The notes: generated from the letters alone by a model not told the origin. A DNA stretch of 64,000 bases from Candidatus Paraprochloron terpiosi LD05 (GCA_018141785.1 CP073341.1:2093422-2157421); one strand, 5' to 3'. Shown: positions 47,185 through 56,867, counted from the first letter of the stretch. Program-made: numbers and translations.

Positions 47185-47865
47185 CTATGATGCTTTTTTT
47201 CCCACTTCTTGCCATTTATTCCTCTTTCCTTTCCGCTCTCTAACCCAAGCACGAAAGGCTTTCATTATTTTATTTCGCCCCTCAATTTTACTCCGTTCGA
47301 GATACTCGAGTATAGCCTCACCCAGGGAAAAGCCAGGAAAATGAGGACTTTCGTTCCCCTGGATATATTGACCTTCTTGCAGCAGGTTAATTTTTAAATT
47401 CGTACCATTAAATCGCCACAGTTCCCTTACCCCTAATGCTTCATAGTTATGGAACTGAGTTCGGGAAGTGATGTCTATTTCCAGGGCTAAATCCGGCGGC
47501 GGGTCTACAGTTAAATCGATGCGCTTTTTCCCCCGAATAGCTGCTTCGTTTTCGATATAGAAACAGTCATCTGCTTCTAACCCTTGTTTCATGGTTTCGC
47601 TTTTAAAAGTTGTTGAACCCAAGCTCCTAAATTCAATGTCAAGTTCTTCCAGGAGTACTTTCACCAAGTCAGCAATTATCACTTTATCATCTTCATGTTC
47701 CGGTAAGGGTACCATGATTTCTAAGACTCCTCCACTGTAATTAATCCGCGAACCCCGTTTTTCCCCGAACTCAAGAAGTAGTTGTTCGTACATCGGCCAA
47801 CTGACATCGGTCATGAGGAGTTGCTGACCCGGGGGAACAATTATTTGTTTCAGTTGGACTTCCAT
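47185..47865 (-). CDS. Uma2-family (DUF820) putative endonuclease
   Basis: 226 residues: MTDVSWPMYEQLLLEF, GSRINYSGGVLEIMVPLPEHE and the acidic PPDLALEIDITSRTQFHNYEALGVRELWRF segment of DUF820. A basic C-terminal tail (RERKGKRNKWQEVGKK) follows. Ends about 26 bases before the likely fetB start. The third Uma2 gene in the window. Confidence 0.82.
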   Translation of the reverse strand: MEVQLKQIIVPPGQQLLMTDVSWPMYEQLLLEFGEKRGSRINYSGGVLEIMVPLPEHEDDKVIIADLVKVLLEELDIEFRSLGSTTFKSETMKQGLEADDCFYIENEAAIRGKKRIDLTVDPPPDLALEIDITSRTQFHNYEALGVRELWRFNGTNLKINLLQEGQYIQGNESPHFPGFSLGEAILEYLERSKIEGRNKIMKAFRAWVRERKGKRNKWQEVGKKAS

Positions 47866-48228
47866 AGTTTCCTCTTCTCTGCGCCTTTGCGCCTCTGTGT
47901 GATATTATAGCAGTTACCAGCTCAACGTTTAGTACCCTAATTAAGATCGTCAATTGCTATTGCCCACCAAACCAGGTGTAGGGCGAACCCGCATCCGGTA
48001 TAATAAACCGCAGAGACGCAGAGGACACAGAGTAAGAGAAAAGGGAGGGTTCTCTGAAGGTTAACGCTCAACAAGTTTTGGGGAAATAGATAGGAAAACA
48101 GGTAAGGTTTGATATAACCGAGAAAGACGTCCTAGTAGTGGGGACTTTGCCCCCGGAGAATTTACCAAAGCATTGGATACCGTCTCTCCGCGTCTTTGCG
48201 CCTCTGCGTGATTTTATCTAATAAACCG
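47866..48228. other. Intergenic region with dispersed repeats
   Basis: Contains three copies of the CTGCGCCTCTGCGTG / CAGAGACGCAGAGG family (47878-47901, 48007-48032, 48184-48210) in both orientations and one ATTGCCCACC element (47959-47968). No gene seen. Confidence 0.55.
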
Positions 48229-48864
48229 ATGTTAATTCCCCTCACCCGAGCGAAATTTGAGCAAATAATTCCTTTAATTGCTACTGGTCCTCAGTACGCT
48301 TATTATTGGGGCAAACCGAAAGATGTCTTAAGGCGGCTGTTAATTTCCGTAGTCGCCCTAATATCGGTTTTGTTGTTGGTGCAGCTTATAGCTGGGGGTT
48401 CCAATGAACTAAAATTAATCTTGGGGACCATCGCCGGACTTTACTGGCTTTGGGCACCTGTCTTCTGGGCGAGTAGGCGCAATGCTAATTGCCGCAAGTT
48501 TGCTTATAGCGGTTTTTGGCGCGGTCGAGTGCTGGATGTTTTTCTAACAGAAGAGTTAATTGGGAAAGAAAAAACTGTCAACAAACGGGGGGAATTAGTA
48601 ATTATCGAAAATCGAGAGCGATGGATTAATCTGGTTCTGGGAGATAAAACGGGATTCACAGCCCTTGTGCAAGCACCTCTACGTCGCATTCACAAAGTAA
48701 TTGCCCCTGGGCAAATTGCCGAGTTATTAATTTTGTCGAGAAAATCAGATTTGAATCGGGTAGACAAAATTACGGATGCCTATATTCCTGCTCATAATCT
48801 TTGGATCGGACAATATCCTTATCTGCGGCGGGATATTTTTGACCAAGTTAGTAATCGACTATAG
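48229..48864 (+). CDS. Conserved cyanobacterial membrane protein
   Basis: About 211 residues from the ATG at 48229. Two adjacent membrane segments (LLISVVALISVLLLVQLIA and LILGTIAGLYWLWAPVFWA) precede a soluble domain with the conserved YSGFWRGRVLDVFLTEELIGKEKTVNKRGELVIIENRERWINL and IPAHNLWIGQYPYLRRDIF. Homologs are often labelled as phosphate ABC permease without evidence. Function unknown. Confidence 0.75.
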   Translation: MLIPLTRAKFEQIIPLIATGPQYAYYWGKPKDVLRRLLISVVALISVLLLVQLIAGGSNELKLILGTIAGLYWLWAPVFWASRRNANCRKFAYSGFWRGRVLDVFLTEELIGKEKTVNKRGELVIIENRERWINLVLGDKTGFTALVQAPLRRIHKVIAPGQIAELLILSRKSDLNRVDKITDAYIPAHNLWIGQYPYLRRDIFDQVSNRL

Positions 48865-49003
48865 CGCTTCGCGGGGGTGTAGGGTTTGGGGTGTAGAAAT
48901 GAAAGATAAGAAACTTTTTACATCCCTTACTATTAGCAATTTTTAGTTTATTATCCTTAAGTACAGGTATTTATATAGTTTTTATAACTAATTTAATTAA
49001 ATT

Positions 49004-49804
49004 TTATTCAGATAATGTTGATGACTGGTTGAACAAGGGGGATAGATATGCTACTAAAGCACCAAGGGCAAAGCCGATGATATTGCGGCAAAGAGGTAGT
49101 ATGTCTGAAGTACGAGTGATAACAGGTCCGATACCAAAAGCGATAAATAAAATTCCCCACAGAGGGGACATAATTAAAGCCCACTGCCAAGCAACAATTT
49201 GACCTTCCTTTCGGGGAGCAGCAGCTATTCCGAGAATAACACCTCCCACAGTGGAAGTGATCAGAGTAAGAATCCACTGTTCTCGCGGGAGTCCCGGTAC
49301 AACGCGACACCCCCCCTGAAACAGACAATCTCTTACTGTCTCTAGAGAGCGAGCAATGGAGTTATTTTCCCCATTTTCCCGGACAAAGTAGAGATTGCCG
49401 AAGCGAGTTTGCAATTCCACCCAAAAAGTACGAGGCAAAAATTGATATAAGTCATCCCCCACGCTAAATGCTAACAGATTGCCTCCCCTGCCGTCAGCTA
49501 CCAGCAGTACGCTGTGATCGTCCAAACCCCAATAACCTTTCACTGCTCTCCCGGGAGTGCGATCATATTGAGTCAGCACTCGCAACTTCCACCCCGTATC
49601 TTGCTCAAAGCTTTCTATTTCTTTGATTAAGTTCTCTTCTTGTAACTCAGGCAAGAAATTGGCTAGATCGATTATGGGGGTTTGAATGTCGGGCAATAAC
49701 TCTGGGTTGTCAAAAGCTAAGGCTGCTGGGCAGTGCCACGGTAATAAAGCGATCCAACACGCTACTAAGGTTCCCAGGAGTCGTTGCTGAAAGCGATTCT
49801 GCAT
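49004..49804 (-). CDS. TPM-domain protein, Psb32-like
   Basis: 266 residues. Signal peptide (ACWIALLPWHCPAALA), then a TPM domain beginning FDNPELLPDIQTPIIDLANFL with QDTGWKLRVLTQY and DDHSVLLVADGRGGNLLAF, then two or more membrane segments. Cyanobacterial Psb32 proteins protect or repair photosystem II; assignment rests on the DNPELLP...IDLA start and domain order. The protein would face the lumen or periplasm. Confidence 0.78.
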   Translation of the reverse strand: MQNRFQQRLLGTLVACWIALLPWHCPAALAFDNPELLPDIQTPIIDLANFLPELQEENLIKEIESFEQDTGWKLRVLTQYDRTPGRAVKGYWGLDDHSVLLVADGRGGNLLAFSVGDDLYQFLPRTFWVELQTRFGNLYFVRENGENNSIARSLETVRDCLFQGGCRVVPGLPREQWILTLITSTVGGVILGIAAAPRKEGQIVAWQWALIMSPLWGILFIAFGIGPVITRTSDILPLCRNIIGFALGALVAYLSPLFNQSSTLSE

Positions 49805-49887
49805 GATAAAAAATTCAACTAAAAACTTGGAAAATTATGAGATTTGTTTACAATTGTTTACATTTTAGAATAATTCAAGCCAAATAG

Positions 49888-50319
49888 CTATTTTTCTTCA
49901 TAGGATTTTCTTGGGGGAAAACGACGCAAAGAGCGATTGTTGCTTGCAGGGCGTTTCCAAGTTTGCCAAGCTGCTTTTACTCCAGCGGCTAGGCTTTTGG
50001 TGCCAACTTGAACCTTTTTCACCTGTTGTCTGGCACTGTTGAGGGAGCGATCCACTTGTTCAATTGCTCCCGTGGCACTCTTCACCCCCTCATTGAGATC
50101 CTCAGTCAGTTCATTAATTTCCATACCAGTCAAACGAATTGCTTCCAGAGTAGGGGGAAACTCCCGCTGGAGAGTATCGAACAATTTTTCCGCACTGCGA
50201 GCTGCCCTGGCTAATTCCTGGAAAGCAGGTAGGGCGGCAATTAAAACAGCTGTCAAGCTTACTGCCACCAGCAGAATTGATAGTCCCAGCCAAAATAGAG
50301 GATCGATGGCACTTCCCAT
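49888..50319 (-). CDS. DUF948-like membrane-anchored coiled-coil protein
   Basis: 143 residues from the ATG at 50319 (the upstream 12 codons overlap the previous gene). N-terminal membrane segment (FWLGLSILLVAVSLTAVLIAALPAF) then a long helix (LARAARSAEKLFDTLQREFPPTLEAIRLTGMEINELTEDLNEGV) and a basic tail. DUF948 proteins often occur with YtxH proteins, as here (eight bases after the YtxH gene). Role unknown, possibly envelope stress. Confidence 0.75.
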   Translation of the reverse strand: MGSAIDPLFWLGLSILLVAVSLTAVLIAALPAFQELARAARSAEKLFDTLQREFPPTLEAIRLTGMEINELTEDLNEGVKSATGAIEQVDRSLNSARQQVKKVQVGTKSLAAGVKAAWQTWKRPASNNRSLRRFPPRKSYEEK

Positions 50320-50326
50320 TCTTTTA

Positions 50327-50671
50327 TCAATTATTGTTGGTAGAATCAGAATCATCAGTGGTTTTCTCGTAACTCTGATTCATTTCACGGGCACTCTTCT
50401 TGCTGACTTCAATTCCGGCGGCGATGGCTTCTTTCAGTCGCGTTAGGGTGCCTTCCCAGTTACGCAGTGTTGATTCTGAGAGATGAGCTGCTTGCAACTG
50501 GACGCCTTTTGATAAGTCAGATCCCAACTCTGGTAGGGCGCGAGCGGATTTTTTCAGTACCTGTCGCGTTTCTCCACCGGAACGCGGAGCAATTAACATA
50601 CCAATTATGGTACCTACAGCACTTCCGAGAAATATTCCGCCCCATATAGCTTTTTTGTTTGTTTTGGACAT
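50327..50671 (-). CDS. YtxH-domain protein
   Basis: 114 residues with the YtxH signature: KKAIWGGIFLGSAVGTIIGMLIAPRSGGETRQVLKKSARAL, a short membrane segment followed by an amphipathic helix. Ends in a polar, asparagine-rich tail. Translation probably couples to the DUF948 gene after it. Confidence 0.82.
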   Translation of the reverse strand: MSKTNKKAIWGGIFLGSAVGTIIGMLIAPRSGGETRQVLKKSARALPELGSDLSKGVQLQAAHLSESTLRNWEGTLTRLKEAIAAGIEVSKKSAREMNQSYEKTTDDSDSTNNN

Positions 50672-50682
50672 TTTTTTTGTTG

Positions 50683-50770
50683 AACCGCAGATAAACGCTG
50701 ATGTTTGCGAAGCTTTGCTACCGCAACCGCGTAAGCGTCCCGCCTTTGGCGGGAGCAGATGAATATTGAT
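50683..50770. repeat. Composite repeat, second copy
   Basis: AACCGCAGATAAACGCTGATG...GCAGATGAATATTGAT split by TTGCGAAGCTTTGCTACCGC and GCGTCCCGCCTTTGGCGGGA. Matches the composite element at 35632-35720. Confidence 0.65.
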
Positions 50771-50773
50771 TTG

Positions 50774-51070
50774 TTACCCCCTCACTATTTTCATTCCTAG
50801 ATTAAAAAGAGTTAAAACTTGCTTTCCTCTTTGCATTTGTAAGTAAGCTCGGCGATAGTACCCCCGAAGATGATCAGCATCTCTCCCTGGTTTGAGAATA
50901 ACTTCTGGAGCGGAACAAAGCACTAAATGAGTGCTGTGCTCCACTTTAGTTAATGTGTCTGCTAGATTAGCCAACCAACGCCCCAATTGCCAAATGCGCC
51001 AAGCGAGAAACAAATTGACTAGGGTTATGAGCAGATTAAAAATAACAACCAATGTAATCATTCTTTTCAA
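50774..51070 (-). CDS. Small membrane-anchored hypothetical protein
   Basis: 98 residues: one N-terminal membrane segment (ITLVVIFNLLITLVNLFLAW) and a soluble part with LRGYYRRAYLQMQRGKQVLTLFNLGMKIV. Conserved-looking but with no assigned family. Divergent start from the next gene, four bases away, so regulatory sequence must lie inside one or both genes. Confidence 0.65.
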   Translation of the reverse strand: MKRMITLVVIFNLLITLVNLFLAWRIWQLGRWLANLADTLTKVEHSTHLVLCSAPEVILKPGRDADHLRGYYRRAYLQMQRGKQVLTLFNLGMKIVRG

Positions 51071-51073
51071 CAG

Positions 51074-52351
51074 ATGATACCACCTAATATCAGGTCGAGG
51101 GGGAAACTATTGTGTCTCAGCAACGGTCATGGAGAAGATGTAATTGCCGCGCGGATTTTGGAGCAGTTGTTGCAACAGCCCCATGCACCAGAACTGGCAG
51201 CATTGCCCATAGTGGGAGAAGGGCGAGCCTATAGTCATTTGAACATTCCTATCATTGGTCCAGTGCAACAAATGCCTTCAGGGGGCTTTATTTATATGGA
51301 CGGGGGACAGCTATGGCGAGATTTGCAGGGGGGTTTAATGGGGCTGACTTTAGCTCAATTACGGGCGGTGCTACATTGGAGCCGCAACCAACAAGGGGTG
51401 ATTCTGGCAGTGGGAGATATAGTACCTTTATTATTTGCATCCCTCACCGGGGCTGATTATGCTTTTGTGGCTACGGCGAAATCGGAATATTATTGGCGAG
51501 ATGAAAAGGGATGGTTGCCCACAACTACTAGGCTAGAGCGTGCTCTGGGTTCTGTGTACCTGCCTTGGGAGCGTTGGTTGATGAGGAGTGCCCGCTGCAA
51601 GGCTGTTTTTCCCAGAGATAAGCTGACCACAGAAATATTACAGCAGCGAGGAATTGCGGCTTTCGATTTGGGTAATCCTATGATGGATGGTTTGCTGACA
51701 GAGGATAGGGTAAATAAGGACAGTGAGGCATGGAAAAGGCTCAAAATCCTGCTCCTACCGGGTAGTCGGACACCGGAAGCTGAAGATAACTGGAATAAGA
51801 TAATTAGAGCCACAAGGGGAGTGATTGCTGCTTTTGAAGAAGTTTTGTTTTTAGGGGCGATCGCTCCCGGTTTGAATTTGGAACCTTTTACCAGCCACCT
51901 GATAGCAGAAGGCTGGGAGTTGGAGATGAAAAAACCCCAACCCCTCCCCTTAATGCCTAAGGATGGTTTAGTATTTACCCAGAATAATGCTATTATGCTT
52001 GTTACCACTAGTGTATACTCAGATTGTTTGCAAACTGCTGACTTGGCAATAGCTATGGCTGGGACTGCCACAGAGCAATTTGTTGGTTTGGGGAAACTGG
52101 CGATCGCCATTCCCGGTAATGGACCTCAATTTACCCCCGCTTTTGCGGAAGCACAAATTCGTCTTTTGGGACAGTCTATCATTTTAGTGACTCACCCTGA
52201 TGAAGTGGCTGGTACTATTCAATCTACCCTTAAGGATACAGCAGCTATGGAGTTAATTGCTGCTAATGGAAGGCGAAGGATGGGTGGAGCGGGGGCTGCT
52301 GCTCGCATTGCTAATTGTTTGAGGGCAAAAATGTTGGCAACTGATAACTGA
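51074..52351 (+). CDS. Lipid-A-disaccharide synthase-related protein
   Basis: 425 residues of the LpxB-like/MGD-type glycosyltransferase fold: LLCLSNGHGEDVIAARILEQLL, LAVGDIVPLLFASLTGADYAFVATAKSEYYW, LLLPGSRTPEAEDNW and AIAMAGTATEQFVGLGKLAIAIPGNGPQ. Distinct from the true LpxB; found in cyanobacteria and chloroplast-bearing plants. The sugar donor and acceptor are unknown. Its TGA overlaps the ATG of the DUF3754 gene. Confidence 0.85.
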   Translation: MIPPNIRSRGKLLCLSNGHGEDVIAARILEQLLQQPHAPELAALPIVGEGRAYSHLNIPIIGPVQQMPSGGFIYMDGGQLWRDLQGGLMGLTLAQLRAVLHWSRNQQGVILAVGDIVPLLFASLTGADYAFVATAKSEYYWRDEKGWLPTTTRLERALGSVYLPWERWLMRSARCKAVFPRDKLTTEILQQRGIAAFDLGNPMMDGLLTEDRVNKDSEAWKRLKILLLPGSRTPEAEDNWNKIIRATRGVIAAFEEVLFLGAIAPGLNLEPFTSHLIAEGWELEMKKPQPLPLMPKDGLVFTQNNAIMLVTTSVYSDCLQTADLAIAMAGTATEQFVGLGKLAIAIPGNGPQFTPAFAEAQIRLLGQSIILVTHPDEVAGTIQSTLKDTAAMELIAANGRRRMGGAGAAARIANCLRAKMLATDN

Positions 52352-53577
52352 TGAAGAAAAAAGAACCATTTATTCCCTATAGTCGCCAAGAAATCATCTA
52401 ATTTTGCCTTCAAGACGGTAGTTTAACTACTTCTCAGGGGCAAAAGTTTCGAGATTTTTGCACTATACTCGCAGCTTATTACCACTTTCAGTTCCATGAA
52501 CATCTAGAGAGTTTAAAATTTAACTACGCTCCTTTCGATCCTGATGGTAATATTACCATTAAACCTCCTCCTGAGGAACTGCTACCAATGAAAGTTCAAC
52601 TGGTAGCTGCTTTTGAAGAGCTATTAGTAAGAGCTAATTATTTCCCCATATCTAAATCTAGCTTGCAAAGAGCATTGCGGGAAAAATCCTTGCGGGAACT
52701 AGAGACTAAGATTGATTTAAATGATTTCGACCAAATTGTTTGTTACTCTCGAGGAGAGATGGATCAAGTTACTACCAGGAAGAAATTGTTTTTCTGGAAA
52801 GAGCAGCAGACTGCCCAGTTCTTTGAACGAGTAGCTTTATTGATTAAATTCAAGGAAGCTGCTGCTTTAAAAGCTAAGAAAATAAAGCAGATGGAAAAAT
52901 TTACTTCTAGTCATATTTATCTTTATCTTTATAAAGATATTCCGAAACTTGACCTAGAGTTTCTCTTCCCGAACATTAAGATTAGCATAACGAAGAAAGA
53001 CCGACTTCTCTTTGGTATCCCTGCATTAGCAGCTGCTTTTTCCATCCTATTTAAAGTCCTCTTAAAATTAGGGCAAGAAGATATAGATAATGTCATGACT
53101 TTGCTAGTGGCTGTGTTATCTTTAATCTTAACATTAGCTGTGTTTGCTTTTCAGCAGTATAGCAGATATCAAGACAAGCAAATCAAATTTCATAAAAATG
53201 TGACCGATAATCTTTTTTATCGCCTCCTAGATACTAATGCTGGGGTATTTAAGTCTTTAATCGATGGTGCGAAAGAAAAAGAATGCAAAGAAATTATCTT
53301 AGTATATTATCATCTCTTGACTAGCGAAGTTACCCTCACCCCAGCAGAGTTAGATAAACGGATAGAAAAATGGATGGAGGATAAATTTGGCACGAACATA
53401 GATTTTGATATCCATGGAATTCTGAATAGTTTGGAAAAAATTCGAGGTAAAGTGGGGGAGCAGGAACTATCACTGCTGAGTTACGATAATGAGGGTAATT
53501 GTGGAGTATTATCCCTGGATGAGGCGAAAACCATCATCGATTATGTTTGGGATAATGTATTTTTATACTCTGGGTAA
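52351..53577 (+). pseudogene. DUF3754 (TMEM143-like) protein with an ochre codon at codon 17
   Basis: MKKKEPFIPYSRQEII-TAA-FCLQDGSLTTSQGQKFRDF continues in one frame to 53577 (about 408 residues). The stop replaces what is probably Glu (GAA to TAA). The body has DUF3754 features: LFFWKEQQTAQFFERVALLIKFK, IYLYLYKDIPKLDLEFLFPNIKI and two membrane segments (about residues 230-280). A start at 52588 (ATG) could give a 329-residue product lacking the N-terminal region. Overlaps the previous gene by one base. Confidence 0.75.
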
Positions 53578-53797
53578 ATCGCAAACGAAGCTCACAGCAG
53601 CCCTAGAGGCGCAGAAAAGAAGCTCACAGAGATACAGAGGCGCAGAGGGATTAGTCATATCCTTATTGCGGCTATAACGCCTGTTGATTAGTTTTATTCT
53701 CTGTGCCGTCCCGCCTCTGCGCCGAGCGTTCAGCGGTTAAATGATATAATGATTTTACTGCAAATTATCCTTGTCTAAAATATATTTATTGTCAACT

Positions 53798-53987
53798 ATG
53801 TTAAAGCGTGAATTCTACATGATTGTTGAGCGGGATGAGGATGGATTCTTTGTTGGAGAAGTTCCTCAACTGAAAGCTTGCTATAGTCAAGGTCGCACTC
53901 TTGATGAACTTAAATCATAATATTAGAGAAGTAATTGAGATGTGCCTAGAAGAGGAAGAGGTAGAGGAGACTTCCTTAAGTTACTGA
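53798..53987 (+). pseudogene. HicB-like antitoxin, frameshifted
   Basis: MLKREFYMIVERDEDGFFVGEVPQLKACYSQGRTLDELKS then, after one extra base near 53920, NIREVIEMCLEEEEVEETSLSY. Together they form a normal HicB-type antitoxin. No hicA follows. Surrounded by dispersed repeats. Confidence 0.7.
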
Positions 53988-54115
53988 ATCAATAGACCAA
54001 CGGATTCCCGGCGCGCCAACGTTTTGGGCAATTTTACACTCCAGTTCTTAGAAGTTTATCGGTGGGCAATGCCCACCCTACCTCTGCGCCCTCTGCGCCT
54101 CTGCGGTTAATTAAT

Positions 54116-55432
54116 TTACATGAGACGGTGATAAACAGTTAACAAACCCCGCATATCTCCCACATTGCCAGGAAAAAGGACCACTGGTAAATCTGGAAAT
54201 TGAGGGTGGTCTTTTGGGGTGCGCACCATAGAACATCCGGGCAAAATTTGACCTAGTAACCCCACTGACTTTAAACCCAGACCTTTGCTGAGGACGTCGT
54301 TAGAAGTAATACCCCCTTTGGAAATGAGAAAACTAATCTCCTCTGGTAATCTTTTTACAACCTCCATAAGGAAAGAAGAAACTATCCCCCCGAAGTCCAA
54401 ACGTTTCTGGATATTCGGGAAAGCAAGTTCTTCCCGACTGGTATATACCACGCTGGTTTTATTACCTTGGTAGGTTGTGTACAACCTTTGGATGATTTCT
54501 TCTAGGAGGAGACTCCGTTGACTTGGTTCTTCTCTCAACCGCACCACATCAACTTCTATTCCTGTTACACCTGGATCAGTGAGCAACTGCTCTAACTGTT
54601 GGGTAGTTTTTTGCACGTGGGAACCCACTAACACAACTCCAGGACTTGTTGTTTTCTTATACCTCCCCATGTCTTCGGGAACAACTGGTTGCTTCCCAAG
54701 TCCCGCTAAAGAAGTTAAAATACTAGCAGCACTGCGGAAGAGAAAGCGCTTTCCTTGTCTTGCAGTGGCGAGCACATCTGCGGCAAAATGATCTAAATCC
54801 TCTTGGGTTTCTCCATCCACTGCTACACAAGTATTATCCGTGAGATTCTTTAGCCTAGAAAGGCTACCATTTCTAATATCTTTGAGCAAAAATCTCTCTA
54901 CTGCTGTCCCTGGGATTTTCCCCTGAGTCTTTTCTGCTACATAGTCCGGTAAATAACTGTAGTGGTAGCTAAAAACGGAATCCCGAGCAAATTCAGTTTC
55001 GTGGACTGGGGTTGGAACTCCATCTATTATTAGGTAATGAACCGAGTTTCGAGTGATTCGTCCTCCCTCAAAGAAAGCTGGAACGAGAAAATGAGCATCA
55101 AACGGTCCTAATTCAGCGGCAATGATATCTGTTTCTACAGGATAATGTCCTCGCAGGGTAGAATCGGAGCGACTAACCACGAGGAAATCTTTAATCCCTT
55201 CTGCAACGAGTGCGATTTTCAGATTTTGGCACACTTGTCTCGTTACGGTAGCAGCAGTAGTGGGGGGAAGCGCTCTAGTATTAGTAAGGATAAAGAAAAT
55301 CGGTGCTGGATCTGCAAGTCCCTGTCGCAGGGTTGTTATATCCCAATCCATCAGCAATAAACAGCTATGAACCGTCTGAGAACCAGTAGGATCGTCATCT
55401 AGGACAATAATCTTCGTTGTTTGTTGTTCCAT
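54116..55432 (-). CDS. Four-carbon acid sugar kinase family protein (DUF1537)
   Basis: 438 residues. N-terminal IIVLDDDPTGSQTVHSC with the conserved aspartates, RSDSTLRGHYPVE, HFLVPAFFEGGR, and the nucleotide-binding C-terminal domain (LISKGGITSNDVLSKGL, VLFPGNVGD). The family phosphorylates four-carbon acid sugars such as threonate-type substrates; the cyanobacterial substrate is unknown. Intact. Confidence 0.82.
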   Translation of the reverse strand: MEQQTTKIIVLDDDPTGSQTVHSCLLLMDWDITTLRQGLADPAPIFFILTNTRALPPTTAATVTRQVCQNLKIALVAEGIKDFLVVSRSDSTLRGHYPVETDIIAAELGPFDAHFLVPAFFEGGRITRNSVHYLIIDGVPTPVHETEFARDSVFSYHYSYLPDYVAEKTQGKIPGTAVERFLLKDIRNGSLSRLKNLTDNTCVAVDGETQEDLDHFAADVLATARQGKRFLFRSAASILTSLAGLGKQPVVPEDMGRYKKTTSPGVVLVGSHVQKTTQQLEQLLTDPGVTGIEVDVVRLREEPSQRSLLLEEIIQRLYTTYQGNKTSVVYTSREELAFPNIQKRLDFGGIVSSFLMEVVKRLPEEISFLISKGGITSNDVLSKGLGLKSVGLLGQILPGCSMVRTPKDHPQFPDLPVVLFPGNVGDMRGLLTVYHRLM

Positions 55433-55500
55433 GCTCCAACTTTTCTCCGAATCACTTACTATGATAGTTTAATCTCTCATCCGAACCCTTTACATTTTCT

Positions 55501-55660
55501 CTATAAATCTTGTTCAGTCAAGTTGGCAATCTTCATGAGAGAGCGAAGTGTTCCAATCTTTAAATCTTGATTTCGATGTACAGGGATTGACAAAAATGCT
55601 ATCCTTTTTTCAGATAAATATGATGACTACCTGGAATTTTTTTGAGAGTCCATCATATTG
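55501..55660 (-). pseudogene. HicA toxin relic
   Basis: On the minus strand the codons KKIPGSHHIYLKKG carry the HicA catalytic GSH motif. A frameshift then leads to SIPVHRNQDLKIGTLRSLMKIANLTEQDL and a TAG at 55503-55501, the typical HicA end. The N terminus is unreadable. Third decayed HicAB remnant in the window. Confidence 0.65.
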
Positions 55661-56036
55661 CCAACTCAATCACTTGGTCAAGTTCGACCGCCTTTAGTGC
55701 GGGGTGCTGACAAAGTTACTTCCACTATTAATCTAGCACTATGGTTTTCTATTAGTAAAGTACTTTTGGCGTTAAGTTTTGTAACCATTTATCTAAATAT
55801 GTTATAATATGAAAAGTTTACAAAGATTGTCGGTTCGATTTTGTGTGTGCCATTAATCACGGTGCGGCACTGCTACAAAATAACATGACCAAGCAACGAT
55901 GGATTTCCGTACTCCTCACCTACTTAGTCCCCTATATTGTAAACATTCACGGTCAATATGTCAGTCGTTATCGTTACTGAACTGCTGCTTTAATAGTAAA
56001 ATAGGAACTCGCTACTGCTATTATGGAGAAAGGACA

Positions 56037-56852
56037 TTGGACGAACTGAGGCAAGCCCTAGAACTAGCCAACTATGATGAGTTAAAACAGATCACCCAGA
56101 TTCTTTTCAGTCGCCGATTCAATCCCCTAGATTATCTTCATACTCCCGATCCTATTCAGATCCAAAGTCAAAGCCATAGGGATTGGATCGATTCGCTGGA
56201 AAAGCGATTTCGCTATTTAGCAGCGGACGGAATAACAGTGCTGCGCAGAAAAACCCAGCAGGTGAGTTATCGAGAAGCACTAATTCGAGTCTGTCATTAC
56301 TTAAAAATACCTTATTCACCAGCATTCTCCACCACCGATATCGAAATAGAAATCTTTCTTCATTTAGCGCAAAAAGCCTGGAAACGCTTACCCTGTGAGG
56401 AAAGAAAATCTTTGAGCTACCGCATTCTTAGGAGACTGGACAAGTTAAAACTCCCAGAACCTATCACAGTTCAATTACAAAATAATTCTTTCCCTCTTCT
56501 GCTCAAAGGTAGTGGTATTCTCGCTGTCAGCTCTTTGGTGACACCCCTATTAAAACAGATCCCCCGTCAATTTGCTCTTTACTTCACCAAAGCTTCTGCT
56601 ACAAAAGCAGCTCTAAAGCGCGGTGGTGCAGTGGTAGCCGTTACTCTGGGAGCGAGAAGAGGTATAGCTATAAGTGCGGTTCGTTGCGCAACTCCTACAA
56701 TTTTGGGGTTTGTCGGACCTTTGCTTACTGGATCTTTCTTGGTTGACTTGAGTTGGCGATCGATTGCTACTAACTACAGTCGCATTATCCCCACTATTGT
56801 CGCTCTTGCACAAATTCGTCTCATTCGTGCCGAATGTTGGGAACTCGCTTGA
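56037..56852 (+). CDS. UPF0174 (YaaW-like) family protein
   Basis: About 271 residues from a TTG at 56037 with GGAGAAAGG ahead; the upstream open frame (from 55899) does not look like family sequence. Conserved LDELRQALELANYDELKQITQILFSRRFNPLDYLHTPDPI, then WIDSLEKRFRYLAADGITVLRRKT and a glycine-rich C-terminal membrane-like region. Function unknown. Sixteen bases before the O-antigen-ligase-like gene. Confidence 0.7.
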   Translation: MDELRQALELANYDELKQITQILFSRRFNPLDYLHTPDPIQIQSQSHRDWIDSLEKRFRYLAADGITVLRRKTQQVSYREALIRVCHYLKIPYSPAFSTTDIEIEIFLHLAQKAWKRLPCEERKSLSYRILRRLDKLKLPEPITVQLQNNSFPLLLKGSGILAVSSLVTPLLKQIPRQFALYFTKASATKAALKRGGAVVAVTLGARRGIAISAVRCATPTILGFVGPLLTGSFLVDLSWRSIATNYSRIIPTIVALAQIRLIRAECWELA

Positions 56853-56867
56853 AACAAGTACCAGGAC

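Noticed and set aside
55885..55980. 31-codon ORF before the UPF0174 gene
   Set aside because: Short, with no family pattern; probably fortuitous.
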